Assembly (NCBI RefSeq): GCF_040610475.1
Contig: NZ_JBEXMJ010000003.1
Span: forward strand, 124,001 to 188,000
DNA: 64,000 nt
Source: Actinopolymorpha sp. NPDC004070
Lineage (GTDB): Bacteria > Actinomycetota > Actinomycetes > Propionibacteriales > Actinopolymorphaceae
Direction of reading: 5' to 3'
Part shown: in pieces, positions 8,062 through 18,602 of the stretch
How the letters are laid out: each line of letters opens with the position of its first letter
How positions within the stretch are numbered: position 1 is the stretch's first letter
Notes under the pieces: generated by a model
What the model saw: only the letters and a program-made list of their open reading frames with translations
What the model was told of the DNA's origin: nothing
Database searches by the model: none
Position numbers and translations under genes: made by a program

Positions 8062-9420
8062 GTGGAGCCACCCGACGCTGAGTCGTCAGACCCGTGCTCG
8101 TCACGGCCGGTCCGGGGTGTGCGGGAAACTCTCGCCCTGCTGGTCGGTGTGGTGGTGGTGGCCACCGCCGTTCCCGCGGCGGCCGACCCCGCTGACCCGC
8201 CGAGCATCCCGAGCCGGCACCAGGTGGAGGTCGCGCGCGGACGGGCAGCCGACGCCGCGGCCGACGTCGGCCAGGTCCAGGCCAGGCTCGCCGACGCCGA
8301 CGCCCGGCTGCGTGCGCTCGACGTCGCCACGCAGACCGCCGTCGAGGAGTACGACACCGCTGTCTACGGTCGGACGAAAGCCGGCCACGCGGCCGATGCC
8401 GCGGCCGCGCGTGCGGACCGGGCACGTCGCCAGGCCGAGGAACGCCGGCGGGACGTCGCCCGCCTCGCGGTGGCCGACTACAGCCAGGACGGCCGGCTGA
8501 CCGAGATCGTCGCCTACCTGGACGCGGAGGGTCCGCGCACCATGCTGGACCGCGCCTCGACCGCGTCGATGGTGTCCACGTCCGCCAACGACGCTTACCA
8601 GCGGCTGCGCGCCAGTCAGGCGGTTTCCCACGTACTCGCCCAGGAGGCGACCGCCTCGGCTGACGTGGCCCGTAGACGGGCGGCGGACGCCGACAGGGCC
8701 AGGCAGCAGGCGATCGCCGCACTGGCCGCGCAGACCCGTGCCGTCGGTTCGATCGAGACGGAGAAGGCCGCCCTGGCCGCCCGGCTGGCCGAACTGCAGA
8801 AGATCTCCACCGACCTGGCCACGAAGCGCCAGGAGGGGCTGGCCGAGCAGGCGCGCCAACGGGCCGAGGCGGCGCGGCAACGCGCCGTACGAGCCGAGCG
8901 CGCACGCCGCGCCGACGACAACGGCAACAACGGCAACAACGGCAAGAGGAGCGGGAACGGCGGCAGCAAGGACCGCAAGGACGACAGCGGCAGGGGCGGC
9001 GGCGGTAAGGGCGGCGGAGAAAACTCGCCGGGCAAGGGCGGCGGGTCCTCGCGTCAAGGCGAGCTTGCGGTGGAGTACGCGCTGAGGCAGATCGGCGAGC
9101 CGTACGTCTTCGGCGCCGACGGCCCCGGCAGCTGGGACTGCTCCGGACTGACCATGCGGGCCTGGGAGCACGCCGGCATCTCGATGCCACACTTCGCCCG
9201 CGGGCAGTACTGGCAGTCGAGGAAGGTCAGGCTGGGTGAGCTGCGCCCCGGAGACCTGTTGTTCTGGGCCAACAACCCCGGTGACTCCAACACGATCTAC
9301 CACGTGGCGATGTACATCGGGAACGGCAAGATGGTGCAGGCGCCGCGCCCGGGCCGCGACGTCGAGGTCAAGTCGATGTTCTACATGGGCAGGCCCACCC
9401 AATTCGCCCGGCCGCGTTGA
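8062..9420 (+). CDS. Secreted NlpC/P60 peptidoglycan hydrolase with coiled coil
   Basis: A 452-residue protein. An N-terminal signal segment (TLALLVGVVVVATAVPAAA, about residues 20-38) is followed by a long Ala/Arg-rich coiled coil (about 50-290), a Gly/Asn/Lys linker with NGN and GGGKGGG repeats, and a C-terminal NlpC/P60 domain (about 335-452). The catalytic Cys is C360 in WDCSG and the His is about H414 in YHVAMYIG. These D,L-endopeptidases cut stem peptides, and the coiled-coil architecture resembles RipA-type division hydrolases held inactive by their coiled coil. GTG 8062 follows GAGGAGG by 8 nt and excludes an upstream extension. Confidence 0.9.
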   Translation: MEPPDAESSDPCSSRPVRGVRETLALLVGVVVVATAVPAAADPADPPSIPSRHQVEVARGRAADAAADVGQVQARLADADARLRALDVATQTAVEEYDTAVYGRTKAGHAADAAAARADRARRQAEERRRDVARLAVADYSQDGRLTEIVAYLDAEGPRTMLDRASTASMVSTSANDAYQRLRASQAVSHVLAQEATASADVARRRAADADRARQQAIAALAAQTRAVGSIETEKAALAARLAELQKISTDLATKRQEGLAEQARQRAEAARQRAVRAERARRADDNGNNGNNGKRSGNGGSKDRKDDSGRGGGGKGGGENSPGKGGGSSRQGELAVEYALRQIGEPYVFGADGPGSWDCSGLTMRAWEHAGISMPHFARGQYWQSRKVRLGELRPGDLLFWANNPGDSNTIYHVAMYIGNGKMVQAPRPGRDVEVKSMFYMGRPTQFARPR

Positions 9421-9441
9421 GCCCCGGCACAATCGGCGAGC

Positions 9442-10320
9442 ATGCCGGACCTGATCGCCTTTCTCACCGACTACGGGACGCGGGACGGCTTCGCCGCCGT
9501 CTGCCACGGGGTCGCCGCGACGCGGGCGCCGGCGGCCAGGGTGCTCGACGTCACTCACGACGTGCCGCCGCAGGACGTACGCCACGGATCGGTGGTCCTT
9601 GCGCGGGTCGCCCGGCACCTGCCGCCGGCGGTCTACGTCGCGGTCGTCGATCCCGGAGTCGGCACGGCCCGCCGGGGGTTGGCGCTGCGGGCGGGGACAA
9701 GCATGCTGGTCGGCCCGGACAACGGCCTGCTGCCACCTGCCGCCGACGTACTCGGCGGAGTGACCGACGCGTACGCCCTCACCAACCCGGCGTTGTGGTT
9801 GCCGGAGGTGGAACGGACCTTCCACGGCCGGGACGTCTTCATGCCGGTCGGGGCGTTCCTCGCCGGCGGCGGACCGCTCGGTGAGGTGGGGGACCAGGTG
9901 GACGCCGGCTCGCTGGTGCGGTTGCCCGCGCCGGCGCGGACCAGAACGGCGGCGTCGCTCACGGCGGAGGTGACGTACGTCGACCACTACGGCAACGTGC
10001 AGGTGGCGGGCGACGAGGCCGACCTCGCGCTGCTGGCCGACTGGGCGGTGCAAGGCTGGGTTGACGTGGTGGCGGCCGCGCCGGTTCGGACGGTGCAGAC
10101 CGGTGAGGCGGCTGGAGCGGGACAGGCAGGTGAGCCCGGCGGGGTCCGCGACCGTGCGCGGGTCGGCCGGGCGTTCGGCGACGTGCCGGCCGGTGAACTC
10201 CTCGCCTACCTGGACTCCGACCGGCGGCTCGCCCTGGCGGTCAACGAGGGTTCGGCGGCGGCGCGGCTGCGCGTGCGCGGCGGGTCCCTGGTCACCGTCG
10301 CCGCGCCGGCGGGAGGCTGA
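9442..10320 (+). CDS. SAM hydrolase (SAM hydroxide adenosyltransferase, DUF62 family)
   Basis: A 292-residue protein opening with LIAFLTDYGTRDGF, the signature of the family that splits S-adenosylmethionine with water into adenosine and methionine and is related to fluorinase and chlorinase. The Asp-Arg-His set used by the hydrolases is visible: VDPGVGTARRGLAL supplies the Asp and Arg, and FHGRDVF the His. The C-terminal barrel holds VTYVDHYGNVQ. The halogenase-specific insertion is not apparent. It follows the NlpC/P60 gene by 21 nt on the same strand, so co-transcription is possible. Confidence 0.9.
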   Translation: MPDLIAFLTDYGTRDGFAAVCHGVAATRAPAARVLDVTHDVPPQDVRHGSVVLARVARHLPPAVYVAVVDPGVGTARRGLALRAGTSMLVGPDNGLLPPAADVLGGVTDAYALTNPALWLPEVERTFHGRDVFMPVGAFLAGGGPLGEVGDQVDAGSLVRLPAPARTRTAASLTAEVTYVDHYGNVQVAGDEADLALLADWAVQGWVDVVAAAPVRTVQTGEAAGAGQAGEPGGVRDRARVGRAFGDVPAGELLAYLDSDRRLALAVNEGSAAARLRVRGGSLVTVAAPAGG

Positions 10321-10339
10321 CCGACCCACCCTTGCCCGG

Positions 10340-10369
10340 CCGGCTCCGAACGTCACCGTCCGGAGCCGG
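10340..10369. terminator. Hairpin between convergent genes
   Basis: 9-bp arms CCGGCTCCG (10340-10348) and CGGAGCCGG (10361-10369) with a 12-nt loop lie between the SAM hydrolase and ppa stops. It is weaker than the other hairpins and has no T-run. Confidence 0.5.
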
Positions 10370-10431
10370 TGGCACAACCTGCGGACGCGGCAGGATCAAC
10401 GGCGCAGCGGCGGGTGGTCCAGGCCGGTAGG

Positions 10432-10923
10432 TCAGTGGCCCGCGTTGTCCTTCGCGCGCTGGATGGAGGCGTGGATCTCCTCCTCGGCCTCGGCCCGGCC
10501 CACCCAGGTGGCGCCCTCGACCGACTTGCCGGGCTCGAGTTCCTTGTAGACCTCGAAGAAGTGCTGGATCTCCAGCCGGTCGAACTCCGGCACGTCGTGG
10601 ATGTCCTGCATGTGGGCCAGCCGCGGGTCGTTGGCCGGGACGCACAGAACCTTGTCGTCGCGGCCCTTCTCGTCGCGCATCCGGAACATCGCGATCGGAC
10701 GGGCACAGATCAGGCAGCCCGGGAAGGTCGGCTCCTGCAACAGGACGAGGGCGTCGAGCGGGTCGCCGTCCTGGCCGAGGGTGTCGTCGATGAACCCGTA
10801 GTCGGCCGGATACTGCGTCGCCGTGAACAGCGTCCGGTCCAACCTGATCCGACCGGTCACGTGATCCATCTCGTACTTGTTGCGCTGACCCTTGGGGATC
10901 TCGATCGTCACGTCGACGTCCAC
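10432..10923 (-). CDS. ppa: Inorganic pyrophosphatase
   Basis: A 163-residue family I soluble pyrophosphatase that hydrolyses PPi to phosphate and so drives biosynthesis forward. It shows [13 protein letters not shown] near the N-terminus and the metal-binding active-site block [11 protein letters not shown], with further acidic residues in RDEKGRDDK. Length matches the family. GTG 10923 lies 3 nt after an AAAGGCAGGC sequence; longer readings lack homology-like sequence. Its place beside dacB and the tilS-hpt-ftsH block is conserved in actinobacteria. Confidence 0.95.
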   Translation of the reverse strand: MDVDVTIEIPKGQRNKYEMDHVTGRIRLDRTLFTATQYPADYGFIDDTLGQDGDPLDALVLLQEPTFPGCLICARPIAMFRMRDEKGRDDKVLCVPANDPRLAHMQDIHDVPEFDRLEIQHFFEVYKELEPGKSVEGATWVGRAEAEEEIHASIQRAKDNAGH

Positions 10924-11258
10924 AACGCCTGCCTTTCGTCTTTGAGGACCTGCCCGCACAGTGTCCCGCACGTGCGGACTTGTCGGTGGCAGGGCGGTTC
11001 GGTGCCCGGTGAGGTACGCCCGGTCGGTGCGGATCGCCCCTCCGAGCGGGGCCGGACGAAGGCCGGGCCGGGGCCGGACGGGGTGGCTCGGGGGAGGCAT
11101 CGGAAGGTCGGTGCTGTCCAACACGTAAGGTCACCCGGCAGGTCGGGGTATCTGGACGGTGGGCTTTCGGGGGTCGGCCCCATCGGTGCTGTCGCACGGT
11201 TTCCGTGCCGCACCGAGGAGTCACCCACCCGCCGCCGGCGGATCGGGGAGGACGACAG
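10924..11258. other. 335-bp intergenic region between divergent ppa and dacB
   Basis: It must contain both promoters. I see a 12-bp palindrome CCGCACGTGCGG at 10966-10977, 43 nt before the ppa start, and a TAAGGT hexamer near 11127 on the plus strand. No gene is supported. Confidence 0.4.
10966..10977. promoter_or_regulatory. 12-bp palindrome upstream of ppa
   Basis: CCGCACGTGCGG is perfectly self-complementary and lies just before the ppa leader, where an operator could sit. No regulator is known for it; chance is possible in such GC-rich DNA. Confidence 0.25.
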
Positions 11259-13061
11259 GTGCCGGATCGAAGAGACGACAGGCGTGCCCGCGGTGACGAA
11301 CCGGAAGGGCCCGGGCGGGACAGCGCCGGGCGCGACCCGAGCGCCGACTGGTGGGCGGACGAGCGCCGGCGGCGACGGGCCGAACGCGCCGAGGACGCCG
11401 AGGACGGCCAGGACGACCGGGACGGCCAGGACCAGCAGGGCGACCGGTGGCGCGACCGTGAATCCACCCCGGCGGCTCCGTTCCACCCGGCCACCGGGGG
11501 CACAGGTACCGGGGACGCAGGTGCCGGCGACCCGGGCACCGACAGCTCCGGCACCGGCCACTCCGGGACCGGCCACTCCGGCACCGGCAGGTCCCTGATC
11601 GAGACCGGCATCCCCGGGCCGAGCCGGCGCCTCACCGGCGTGGGCGTGGCGATCCTGGTGGTCTGCGCGCTGGTGGTCGCCGGCATCACCGCGGTGGCGA
11701 CCGGTGCGGTCCACCTGGGTGGCCCCGGAACCGGCACCGCCCAGTCGCCCGGCTCGGGTCGTACTTCCTCGTCCTCGCCGTCGGCGACCTCGACACCCAC
11801 CAGGGCGGCCGCCCGGGCCGTCCTTCCACCGCCCGGCCGGACCCTGCCGACCGCCGCCGGTCTGGCCGCGGCCCTGAAGTCCGCGCTCGGCGTCCCCGAA
11901 CTCGCCAAGCAGCCCACCTCGGTCGCCATCCGGGACGTCACCACGGGCCGGTTGCTCTACGGCAAGGACCCGACGACCGGTTTCATCCCCGCGTCCACCA
12001 CGAAGCTGCTCACCAGCACCGCGGCGCTCGGCCTGCTCGGGCCGGACCACCGGTTCACCACGAAGGTGGTCCGCGGCGCCAAGCCGGGGCAGATCGTGCT
12101 GGTCGGCGGCGGCGACCCGTCCCTCGCGACCGCCGCCGCGCAGAGCCGGATCGTCGACCCGGCGCACAGCTTCCGCGACGCCCCGACCGTGGACGGCCTG
12201 GCCGCCCGTACCGCCAAGGCGCTTCGGGCCGCCGGCACCACCTCGGTGAGCGTGGCCGTCGACGACTCGTTGTTCCCCGCACCGCAGATCAACCCCAGGT
12301 GGGAGGCGCAGTACGTCCCCACCGGCGTGGTGGCCCGGGTCTCCGCGCTGTGGGTGGACGAGAACAAGCTGTCCTGGCCCTCCCAGCTGCCGCGGGCCAA
12401 GGACCCGGCGGTGGCCGCAGGTGACGCGTTCGCCGCCGCCCTGAGCAAGAACGGCATCACCGTCACCGGCGGTCCGGCACACGGCAAGGCACCGGCGAAG
12501 GCCGCCACCGTCGCGTCGGTCCAGTCTCCGCCGCTGTCCGACCTCGTCGAGCACGTGCTCCTGGTCAGCGACAACGACGGCGCGGAGATCCTCGCCCGGC
12601 AGGTGGCGGTGGCCGCGGGCAAGCCGGCGAACTTCGCCGGGGCGGCCGCGGCTGTCAAGGCGGAGCTCACCCGGCTCGGCGTCGCCGGAGCCGACACGAT
12701 TTCCCTGTACGACGGAAGCGGGCTGTCCCGGCACAACCGGATCAGCGCGAACGTGCTCAGCGAGGTTCTCGTGGTGGCGTCCAGGTCGCAGAACCCGAAG
12801 CTGCGCCCGCTCCTCGGCGGTCTGCCGATCGCGGGCTTCACCGGCAGCCTCGCCCGGCGCTTCGGCGGGTCGGACGGTGTGGGCCTGGTCCGGGCCAAGA
12901 CCGGCACGCTGAGTGGAGTGTCCTCGCTGGCCGGCCTGGCGACCACCAGGGACGGCGCCACGCTGGCCTTCGCCGTGATGTCGGACAAGGCCACCAAATA
13001 CGACGCCCACGGGGCGATCGACAACCTCGCGGCCGAGCTCGCCACCTGTGGTTGCCGTTGA
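11259..13061 (+). CDS. dacB: D-alanyl-D-alanine carboxypeptidase/endopeptidase (PBP4 type)
   Basis: A 600-residue class C penicillin-binding protein. A charged, Asp/Arg-rich cytoplasmic N-terminus of about 100 residues and a GTGHS-type repeat precede one membrane segment (about 128-150), then the extracytoplasmic peptidase. All three active-site motifs are present: STTK, SDN (VSDNDGAE) and KTG (AKTGTLSG). It removes terminal D-Ala or cuts crosslinks in peptidoglycan. GTG 11259 has GGGGAGGACG in front. A GTG at 11205 is in frame but has no such signal. The long charged N-terminal region is unusual for DacB of model species but not rare in actinobacteria. Confidence 0.9.
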   Translation: MPDRRDDRRARGDEPEGPGRDSAGRDPSADWWADERRRRRAERAEDAEDGQDDRDGQDQQGDRWRDRESTPAAPFHPATGGTGTGDAGAGDPGTDSSGTGHSGTGHSGTGRSLIETGIPGPSRRLTGVGVAILVVCALVVAGITAVATGAVHLGGPGTGTAQSPGSGRTSSSSPSATSTPTRAAARAVLPPPGRTLPTAAGLAAALKSALGVPELAKQPTSVAIRDVTTGRLLYGKDPTTGFIPASTTKLLTSTAALGLLGPDHRFTTKVVRGAKPGQIVLVGGGDPSLATAAAQSRIVDPAHSFRDAPTVDGLAARTAKALRAAGTTSVSVAVDDSLFPAPQINPRWEAQYVPTGVVARVSALWVDENKLSWPSQLPRAKDPAVAAGDAFAAALSKNGITVTGGPAHGKAPAKAATVASVQSPPLSDLVEHVLLVSDNDGAEILARQVAVAAGKPANFAGAAAAVKAELTRLGVAGADTISLYDGSGLSRHNRISANVLSEVLVVASRSQNPKLRPLLGGLPIAGFTGSLARRFGGSDGVGLVRAKTGTLSGVSSLAGLATTRDGATLAFAVMSDKATKYDAHGAIDNLAAELATCGCR

Positions 13062-13096
13062 CCGAACCCCCGGAGCGGTTTCCGTACGACCCTCAA

Positions 13097-13163
13097 GGAG
13101 CTGCACTGGAGCTGCCCTGGTCCGGCCCTGACCCTGGTCCTGGTGCTGCCCTGGTACGGCCCG
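13097..13163 (+). repeat. 11-bp degenerate tandem repeat, about six units
   Basis: Units start at 13097, 13108, 13119, 13130 (12 nt), 13142 and 13153, with GGAGCTGCACT, GGAGCTGCCCT and GGTCCGGCCCT as the first three. It fills half of the dacB to DUF2342 gap. It does not include a stop codon of either gene. Confidence 0.6.
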
Positions 13164-13203
13164 GAGGTTTCGCATCGATCGCTGGACCGTCGGCTGGAGC
13201 GCG

Positions 13204-13209
13204 TACGGT
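13204..13209 (+). promoter_or_regulatory. -10-like hexamer, possible leaderless promoter
   Basis: TACGGT ends 6 nt before ATG 13216. Confidence 0.45.
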
Positions 13210-13215
13210 GGGGGA

Positions 13216-14430
13216 ATGAGTCAAACCGAGGCAGCTGACGGCATCGACTCCATGGTCGACTGGGACCTCGCTCTCACGACCGCACGCCGTCTTCTCCGAC
13301 CCGGACCCGACGTCAGCGTCGACGAGGCGCGACGGGTGGTCGCAGACCTTCGCGAGTTCGCCCAGCTGGCCGAGGGGCACGTTCGCGCCTACACCGGGCT
13401 GCAGGCCACCGGCGCCCGGGCTCCGGTCGTCGTGGTCGACCGGGCCGGCTGGACCCAGGCCAACGTCGACGCGTTCCGGCAGATCCTCGAGCCGCTGGCC
13501 GAGAAGCTCGCCGAGCGGCGCGGGGCCGACTCGCCGATGGGCGCCCTCGGTTCGCGGGTGACCGGCGTGGAGACCGGCGCCCTGCTGGCGTTCCTGTCCA
13601 GCAAGGTGCTCGGGCAGTTCGATCCGTTCTGGTCCGACGACGTCCCGACGACGGTCCCCGAGCCGCGGCACAGCGCGGAGGAGCCCGGTGCCGGCATCGG
13701 CACGTTCGTGGAGCCGGTGGCCGGCGGCGGCCCGGACGGCCACTCCGCGGAGGTGGCGATGGCGCCGCCGGTGGGCCGGTTGCTGCTGGTCGCCCCCAAC
13801 GTCGCCCACATCGAACGCGAGCTCGAGGTCGACCCGCGCGACTTCCGCCTGTGGGTGTGCCTGCACGAGGAGACCCACCGGGTGCAGTTCACCGCCGTCC
13901 CGTGGCTTCGCGACCATCTGCGTGGCCAGATCAGGTCGTTCCTGGAGCACACCGACCTCGACCCGAGCGCGGTGTTCGGCCAGCTGCGGCAGGGTCTGGA
14001 ACAGGTCGGCCGGATGGCCCGCGGCGGCGGCGACCAGAACGTGTCGTTCCTCGACCTCGTGCAGACCCCCGAGCAGCGGGAGGTGCTCGACCGGGTCACG
14101 GCCGTCATGTCCCTGCTGGAGGGCCACGCCGACGTCGTGATGGACGGCGTGGGACCCGAGGTCATCCCGTCCGTGGCGACGATCCGCGACCGCTTCCAGC
14201 ACCGCAGGAGCGGTGGCAACTGGCTGGACCAGCTGCTCAAGCGCCTGCTCGGCCTGGACGCGAAGCTGCGGCAGTACCGCGACGGCGCGGCGTTCGTGCG
14301 CACCGTCGTCAGCCGGGTCGGCCAGGACGGCTTCAACCAGGTCTGGTCCGGTCCCGACGCGCTGCCGAGCAAGGCCGAGATCACCGACCCCGACGCGTGG
14401 GTGCGGCGGGTGCACGGCTTCCCGAACTGA
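13216..14430 (+). CDS. Zinc-dependent metalloprotease family protein (DUF2342)
   Basis: A 404-residue protein of the DUF2342 family, which some databases label F420-biosynthesis-associated because of its distribution only. A gluzincin-like motif HEETH starts at about residue 217 in [14 protein letters not shown], with a distal acidic helix around [13 protein letters not shown] that could supply the third ligand. No signal peptide is seen. The family commonly sits between dacB and tilS in actinobacteria, as here. The substrate is unknown. A TACGGT box lies 6 nt before the ATG. Confidence 0.85.
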   Translation: MSQTEAADGIDSMVDWDLALTTARRLLRPGPDVSVDEARRVVADLREFAQLAEGHVRAYTGLQATGARAPVVVVDRAGWTQANVDAFRQILEPLAEKLAERRGADSPMGALGSRVTGVETGALLAFLSSKVLGQFDPFWSDDVPTTVPEPRHSAEEPGAGIGTFVEPVAGGGPDGHSAEVAMAPPVGRLLLVAPNVAHIERELEVDPRDFRLWVCLHEETHRVQFTAVPWLRDHLRGQIRSFLEHTDLDPSAVFGQLRQGLEQVGRMARGGGDQNVSFLDLVQTPEQREVLDRVTAVMSLLEGHADVVMDGVGPEVIPSVATIRDRFQHRRSGGNWLDQLLKRLLGLDAKLRQYRDGAAFVRTVVSRVGQDGFNQVWSGPDALPSKAEITDPDAWVRRVHGFPN

Positions 14431-14461
14431 GCCGCACCGAACCCGGAGCAGAAGCAGACCC

Positions 14462-15478
14462 ATGGGGCCGCACCCCGCCGTCGCGTCGGTCCGGCTGGCG
14501 GTTCGCCGGGCACTCGCCGACCTGCCGCCAGGTTCGCGGGTCCTGGTGGCGTGCTCCGGTGGGGCTGACTCCACGGCCCTGGCCGCCGCCACCGCCTTCG
14601 AGGCCGCGCGAGCCAGCTGGTCGGCCGGCGGGGTCACCGTCGACCACGGACTGCAGGCCGGCTCGGCCGAGCGTGCCGCCGCGGTCGAGGCGTTCCTCCG
14701 CGGCCTCGGCCTGTCACCGGTGGACACGGCGACCGTACGCGTCGGCGGGGCCGGCGGACCCGAGGCGGCCGCCCGGCTGGCCCGCTACACCGCGCTGGAC
14801 GAGGTGGCCGGCCGCCACGACGCGACCGCCGTGCTGCTCGGGCACACCCTCGACGACCAGGCCGAGACCGTGCTGCTCGGCCTGGCCCGCGGCTCGGGTA
14901 CGCGGTCGCTGGCGGCCATGGCGCCCGGCGGCGCCGGGACTTCGGGTGGTGACCGGCGCTACCGCCGCCCTCTGCTCGGCCTGACCCGCGCCACCACCGA
15001 GGCGGCCTGCACGGCGGAGGGGCTGCGGTTCTGGTCCGACCCGCACAACAGCGACCCGGCGTACACCCGCTCGCGGGTCCGGCACCACGTGCTGCCGGTG
15101 CTCGAGCGCGAACTCGGCCCCGGGGTCGCCGCCGCCCTGGCCCGCACCGGTGACCTGCTCCGCGACGACGCCGACGCACTGGACGAGTGGGCCGACGAGG
15201 CGTACGCCAAGTGCCGTACGCCGAGGCCGCCGGACGACGGCCGTGCGGTCACGCTCGAGGTGGAGGCACTCGCGTTGCTGCCGGCGGCGATCCGGCGCCG
15301 GGTGCTGCGGCGAGCGGCCCTGGCGGCGGGCTGTCCCGGCACCGACCTCACCGCGGGCCACCTCGCCGCGCTCGACGCCCTGGTCACCGGCTGGCGCGGG
15401 CAGGCGTGGGTCGAGGCGCCCGGCGACGTCCGGGTCACCCGGCGTGACGGACAGATCCGGCTGCGCCCCGAGCGGTGA
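14462..15478 (+). CDS. tilS: tRNA(Ile)-lysidine synthetase
   Basis: A 338-residue N-type ATP pyrophosphatase that attaches lysine to C34 of the CAU-anticodon tRNA-Ile, switching its codon from AUG to AUA. The PP-loop SGGADS is at residues 32-37, and the family motif [20 protein letters not shown] follows. The C-terminal part is short, as in other actinobacterial TilS. ATG 14462 is 31 nt after the DUF2342 stop with a weak GGAGCAG upstream. It is probably transcribed with hpt and ftsH. Confidence 0.9.
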   Translation: MGPHPAVASVRLAVRRALADLPPGSRVLVACSGGADSTALAAATAFEAARASWSAGGVTVDHGLQAGSAERAAAVEAFLRGLGLSPVDTATVRVGGAGGPEAAARLARYTALDEVAGRHDATAVLLGHTLDDQAETVLLGLARGSGTRSLAAMAPGGAGTSGGDRRYRRPLLGLTRATTEAACTAEGLRFWSDPHNSDPAYTRSRVRHHVLPVLERELGPGVAAALARTGDLLRDDADALDEWADEAYAKCRTPRPPDDGRAVTLEVEALALLPAAIRRRVLRRAALAAGCPGTDLTAGHLAALDALVTGWRGQAWVEAPGDVRVTRRDGQIRLRPER

Positions 15479-15563
15479 CGCGGCCGCGGGGTACGGGTCG
15501 GCGCACTCGGGCAGGTGTGGCACGCTGACGCCAGATGCCCGGTTCGAGATGCGGAGCTGCGCG

Positions 15564-16118
<555 letters not shown>

Positions 16119-16489
16119 GCAGTCGATCGGGTGAGGATCGGGTAGGAGAGGCGCCGAAGGGGGTTGGACTGGGGCAGCCGCCACGACCGCACGAGGTCGG
16201 CGCGTCGCACGGCGTGCCGGTTCGAGGGGTTTCGCCCGGATCCGCGCCACTACCGGGTGCCGCTGGGAACACTCGAGCTGACCTGCGACGTTGCGTCTGT
16301 TGAGATAGACGGGCCAAAGTACGCCGTGGTGTGTCGGCCGACCGGCCGGTGTACCGTCGTACTTTCCTCACGTCGTGGGGCAAGAGCGGTGCGATCACCG
16401 TTCGAGGGACGGTCGTTCTGAAGCACCGCAGCGCCCACTGGCGATGCGGAACGATGAGCAGGAGGGACGGGGCCCAAAGCCCCGGGAGT
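16119..16489. other. 371-bp leader region before ftsH
   Basis: It holds a two-unit 11-bp repeat GATCGGGTGAG/GATCGGGTAGG at 16126-16147 just after the hpt stop, an inverted repeat AAAGTACG/CGTACTTT (about 16316-16372) enclosing a GC-rich loop, and a 5-bp hairpin (16469-16483) just before the ftsH ATG. It may contain a separate ftsH promoter, but I cannot place one confidently. No gene is seen. Confidence 0.45.
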
Positions 16490-18514
16490 ATGGACGTCAA
16501 GCGATTCTTCCGCGGGCCGATCTTCTGGATCGCCGTACTCATCATCGCGATCCTGTTCGTCGGTGAGATCGCCTCGCGATCGGGCGGTTTCCAGGCCGAG
16601 GACACCTACAAGGTCGTCGACCAGATCCGGTCCAACCGCGTCGCCTCCGCCGTCATCGTGGGCGGCACCGACCAGGAGATCCGGATCACCACCAAGGACG
16701 GCAAGAAGCTGCGTGCCGCCTGGGTGAACGGCCAGGACCTCGAGCTGCAGAAGCTGCTCCAGCAGAAGGCGGACCAAAAGCAGCTGCCCGACGGCTACAA
16801 CGTCGAGATCGCCCAGCCCAGCCTCTTCGGGTCGCTGCTGTCGACCCTGTTGCCGTTCGTACTCATCGCCTTGCTGTTCCTGTTCCTGATGAACCAGTTC
16901 CAGGGCGGCGGCAGCCGAGTGATGAACTTCGGCAAGTCCAAGGCCAAGCTGATCAGCAAGGACACCCCGAAGTCCACGTTCAACGACGTCGCCGGCTGCG
17001 ACGAGGCGATCGAGGAACTCGGCGAGATCAAGGAGTTCCTGCAGGAGCCGGCGAAGTTCCAGGCAGTGGGAGCGAAGATCCCGAAGGGCGTCCTCCTCTA
17101 CGGCCAGCCCGGCACCGGTAAGACGCTGCTGGCCCGCGCGGTCGCCGGTGAGGCAGGCGTCCCCTTCTACTCCATCTCCGGTTCGGACTTCGTGGAGATG
17201 TTCGTCGGTGTCGGTGCCTCCCGGGTGCGCGACCTGTTCGAGCAGGCCAAGGCCAACGCGCCCGCCATCGTCTTCATCGACGAGATCGACGCGGTGGGCC
17301 GCCACCGCGGCGCCGGACTCGGCGGTGGCCACGACGAGCGCGAGCAGACGCTCAACCAGCTGCTGGTCGAGATGGACGGCTTCGACGTACGCGGCGGCGT
17401 CATCCTGATCGCGGCCACCAACCGGCCCGACATCCTCGACCCGGCGCTGCTGCGCCCCGGCCGCTTCGACCGGCAGATCAGCGTCGAGGCGCCCGACCTG
17501 CTCGGCCGGCACAAGATCCTCCAGGTGCACGCGCGCGGCAAGCCCGTCCAGCCCGAGGTCGACCTGATGGCGGTCGCCCGCCGCACGCCCGGATTCAGCG
17601 GTGCCGACCTGGCCAACGTGCTGAACGAGGCGGCGCTGCTCACCGCCCGGCAGAACAAGAAGCTGATCGACGACGACGCGCTCGACGAGGCGATCGACCG
17701 GGTGATCGCCGGACCGCAGAAGCGCACCCGCCTGATGAGCGACAAGGAAAAGAAGATCACGGCCTACCACGAGGGCGGCCACGCCCTGGTGGCGGCGGCG
17801 CTGCCGGGGACCGACCCGGTGCACAAGGTCACGATCCTTCCCCGCGGCCGGGCGCTGGGCTACACCATGGTGCTGCCGGACGAGGACAAGTACTCCACCA
17901 CCCGGTCGGAGATGCTGGACAAGCTCGCCTACATGATGGGTGGCCGGGCCGCCGAGGAGCTCGTCTTCCACGACCCGACGACCGGCGCCGCCAACGACAT
18001 CGAGAAGGCGAGCGCGCTGGCCCGGGCGATGGTCACGCAGTACGGCATGACCGAACGCCTCGGCGCCATCAGGTTCGGCGAGAACAACGGCGAGCCGTTC
18101 CTGGGCCGCGACATCGGCCACCAGCGCAACTACTCCGAAGAGGTCGCCGCACTGGTCGACGAGGAGGTCCGCCGCCTGGTCGACAACGCCCACCAGGAAG
18201 CGTTCGACATCCTGGTCGAGAACCGCGACGTGCTGGACAACCTCGTGCTGGAGCTGTTCGAGCACGAGACCCTGGACAAGGGCGAGATCGAGACCGTCTT
18301 CCAGCCGATCCGCCGGCGTCCGATCCGGCCCGCCTGGACCGGATCGCCGACCCGCCGTCCGTCCGACATCCCGCCGGTCGACGCGCCGAAGGTGGCGCTG
18401 TCGCCCAACGGCAACCAGCCCGAGGGCGGCCTGGTGATCGCGCCGTCGCCGGAGGGTGAGTCGGACGTGCAGGGCGGACGCCCGACCCCGGGGGACCACG
18501 CCGAGCCGTCGTGA
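16490..18514 (+). CDS. ftsH: ATP-dependent zinc metalloprotease FtsH
   Basis: A 674-residue membrane AAA+ protease that degrades misfolded and regulatory membrane proteins. Two membrane segments (about 9-26 and 117-136) flank a small extracytoplasmic domain. Walker A GQPGTGKT is at about 205, Walker [10 protein letters not shown] follows, and the second region of homology is present. The zinc motif is HEGGH at about 427, where most relatives read HEAGH; the metal-binding HExxH is intact. The C-terminal tail is disordered. ATG 16490 gives the common start [10 protein letters not shown]; an in-frame ATG at 16454 adds 12 residues. Confidence 0.95.
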   Translation: MDVKRFFRGPIFWIAVLIIAILFVGEIASRSGGFQAEDTYKVVDQIRSNRVASAVIVGGTDQEIRITTKDGKKLRAAWVNGQDLELQKLLQQKADQKQLPDGYNVEIAQPSLFGSLLSTLLPFVLIALLFLFLMNQFQGGGSRVMNFGKSKAKLISKDTPKSTFNDVAGCDEAIEELGEIKEFLQEPAKFQAVGAKIPKGVLLYGQPGTGKTLLARAVAGEAGVPFYSISGSDFVEMFVGVGASRVRDLFEQAKANAPAIVFIDEIDAVGRHRGAGLGGGHDEREQTLNQLLVEMDGFDVRGGVILIAATNRPDILDPALLRPGRFDRQISVEAPDLLGRHKILQVHARGKPVQPEVDLMAVARRTPGFSGADLANVLNEAALLTARQNKKLIDDDALDEAIDRVIAGPQKRTRLMSDKEKKITAYHEGGHALVAAALPGTDPVHKVTILPRGRALGYTMVLPDEDKYSTTRSEMLDKLAYMMGGRAAEELVFHDPTTGAANDIEKASALARAMVTQYGMTERLGAIRFGENNGEPFLGRDIGHQRNYSEEVAALVDEEVRRLVDNAHQEAFDILVENRDVLDNLVLELFEHETLDKGEIETVFQPIRRRPIRPAWTGSPTRRPSDIPPVDAPKVALSPNGNQPEGGLVIAPSPEGESDVQGGRPTPGDHAEPS

Positions 18515-18602
18515 GGCCCGGCCGGTGTCGCCGGGCCGACGACGACCGCCGACGACCGGCCATCGGGATCCACGAGGCACAGGGACCGACGACAGGACTG
18601 CC

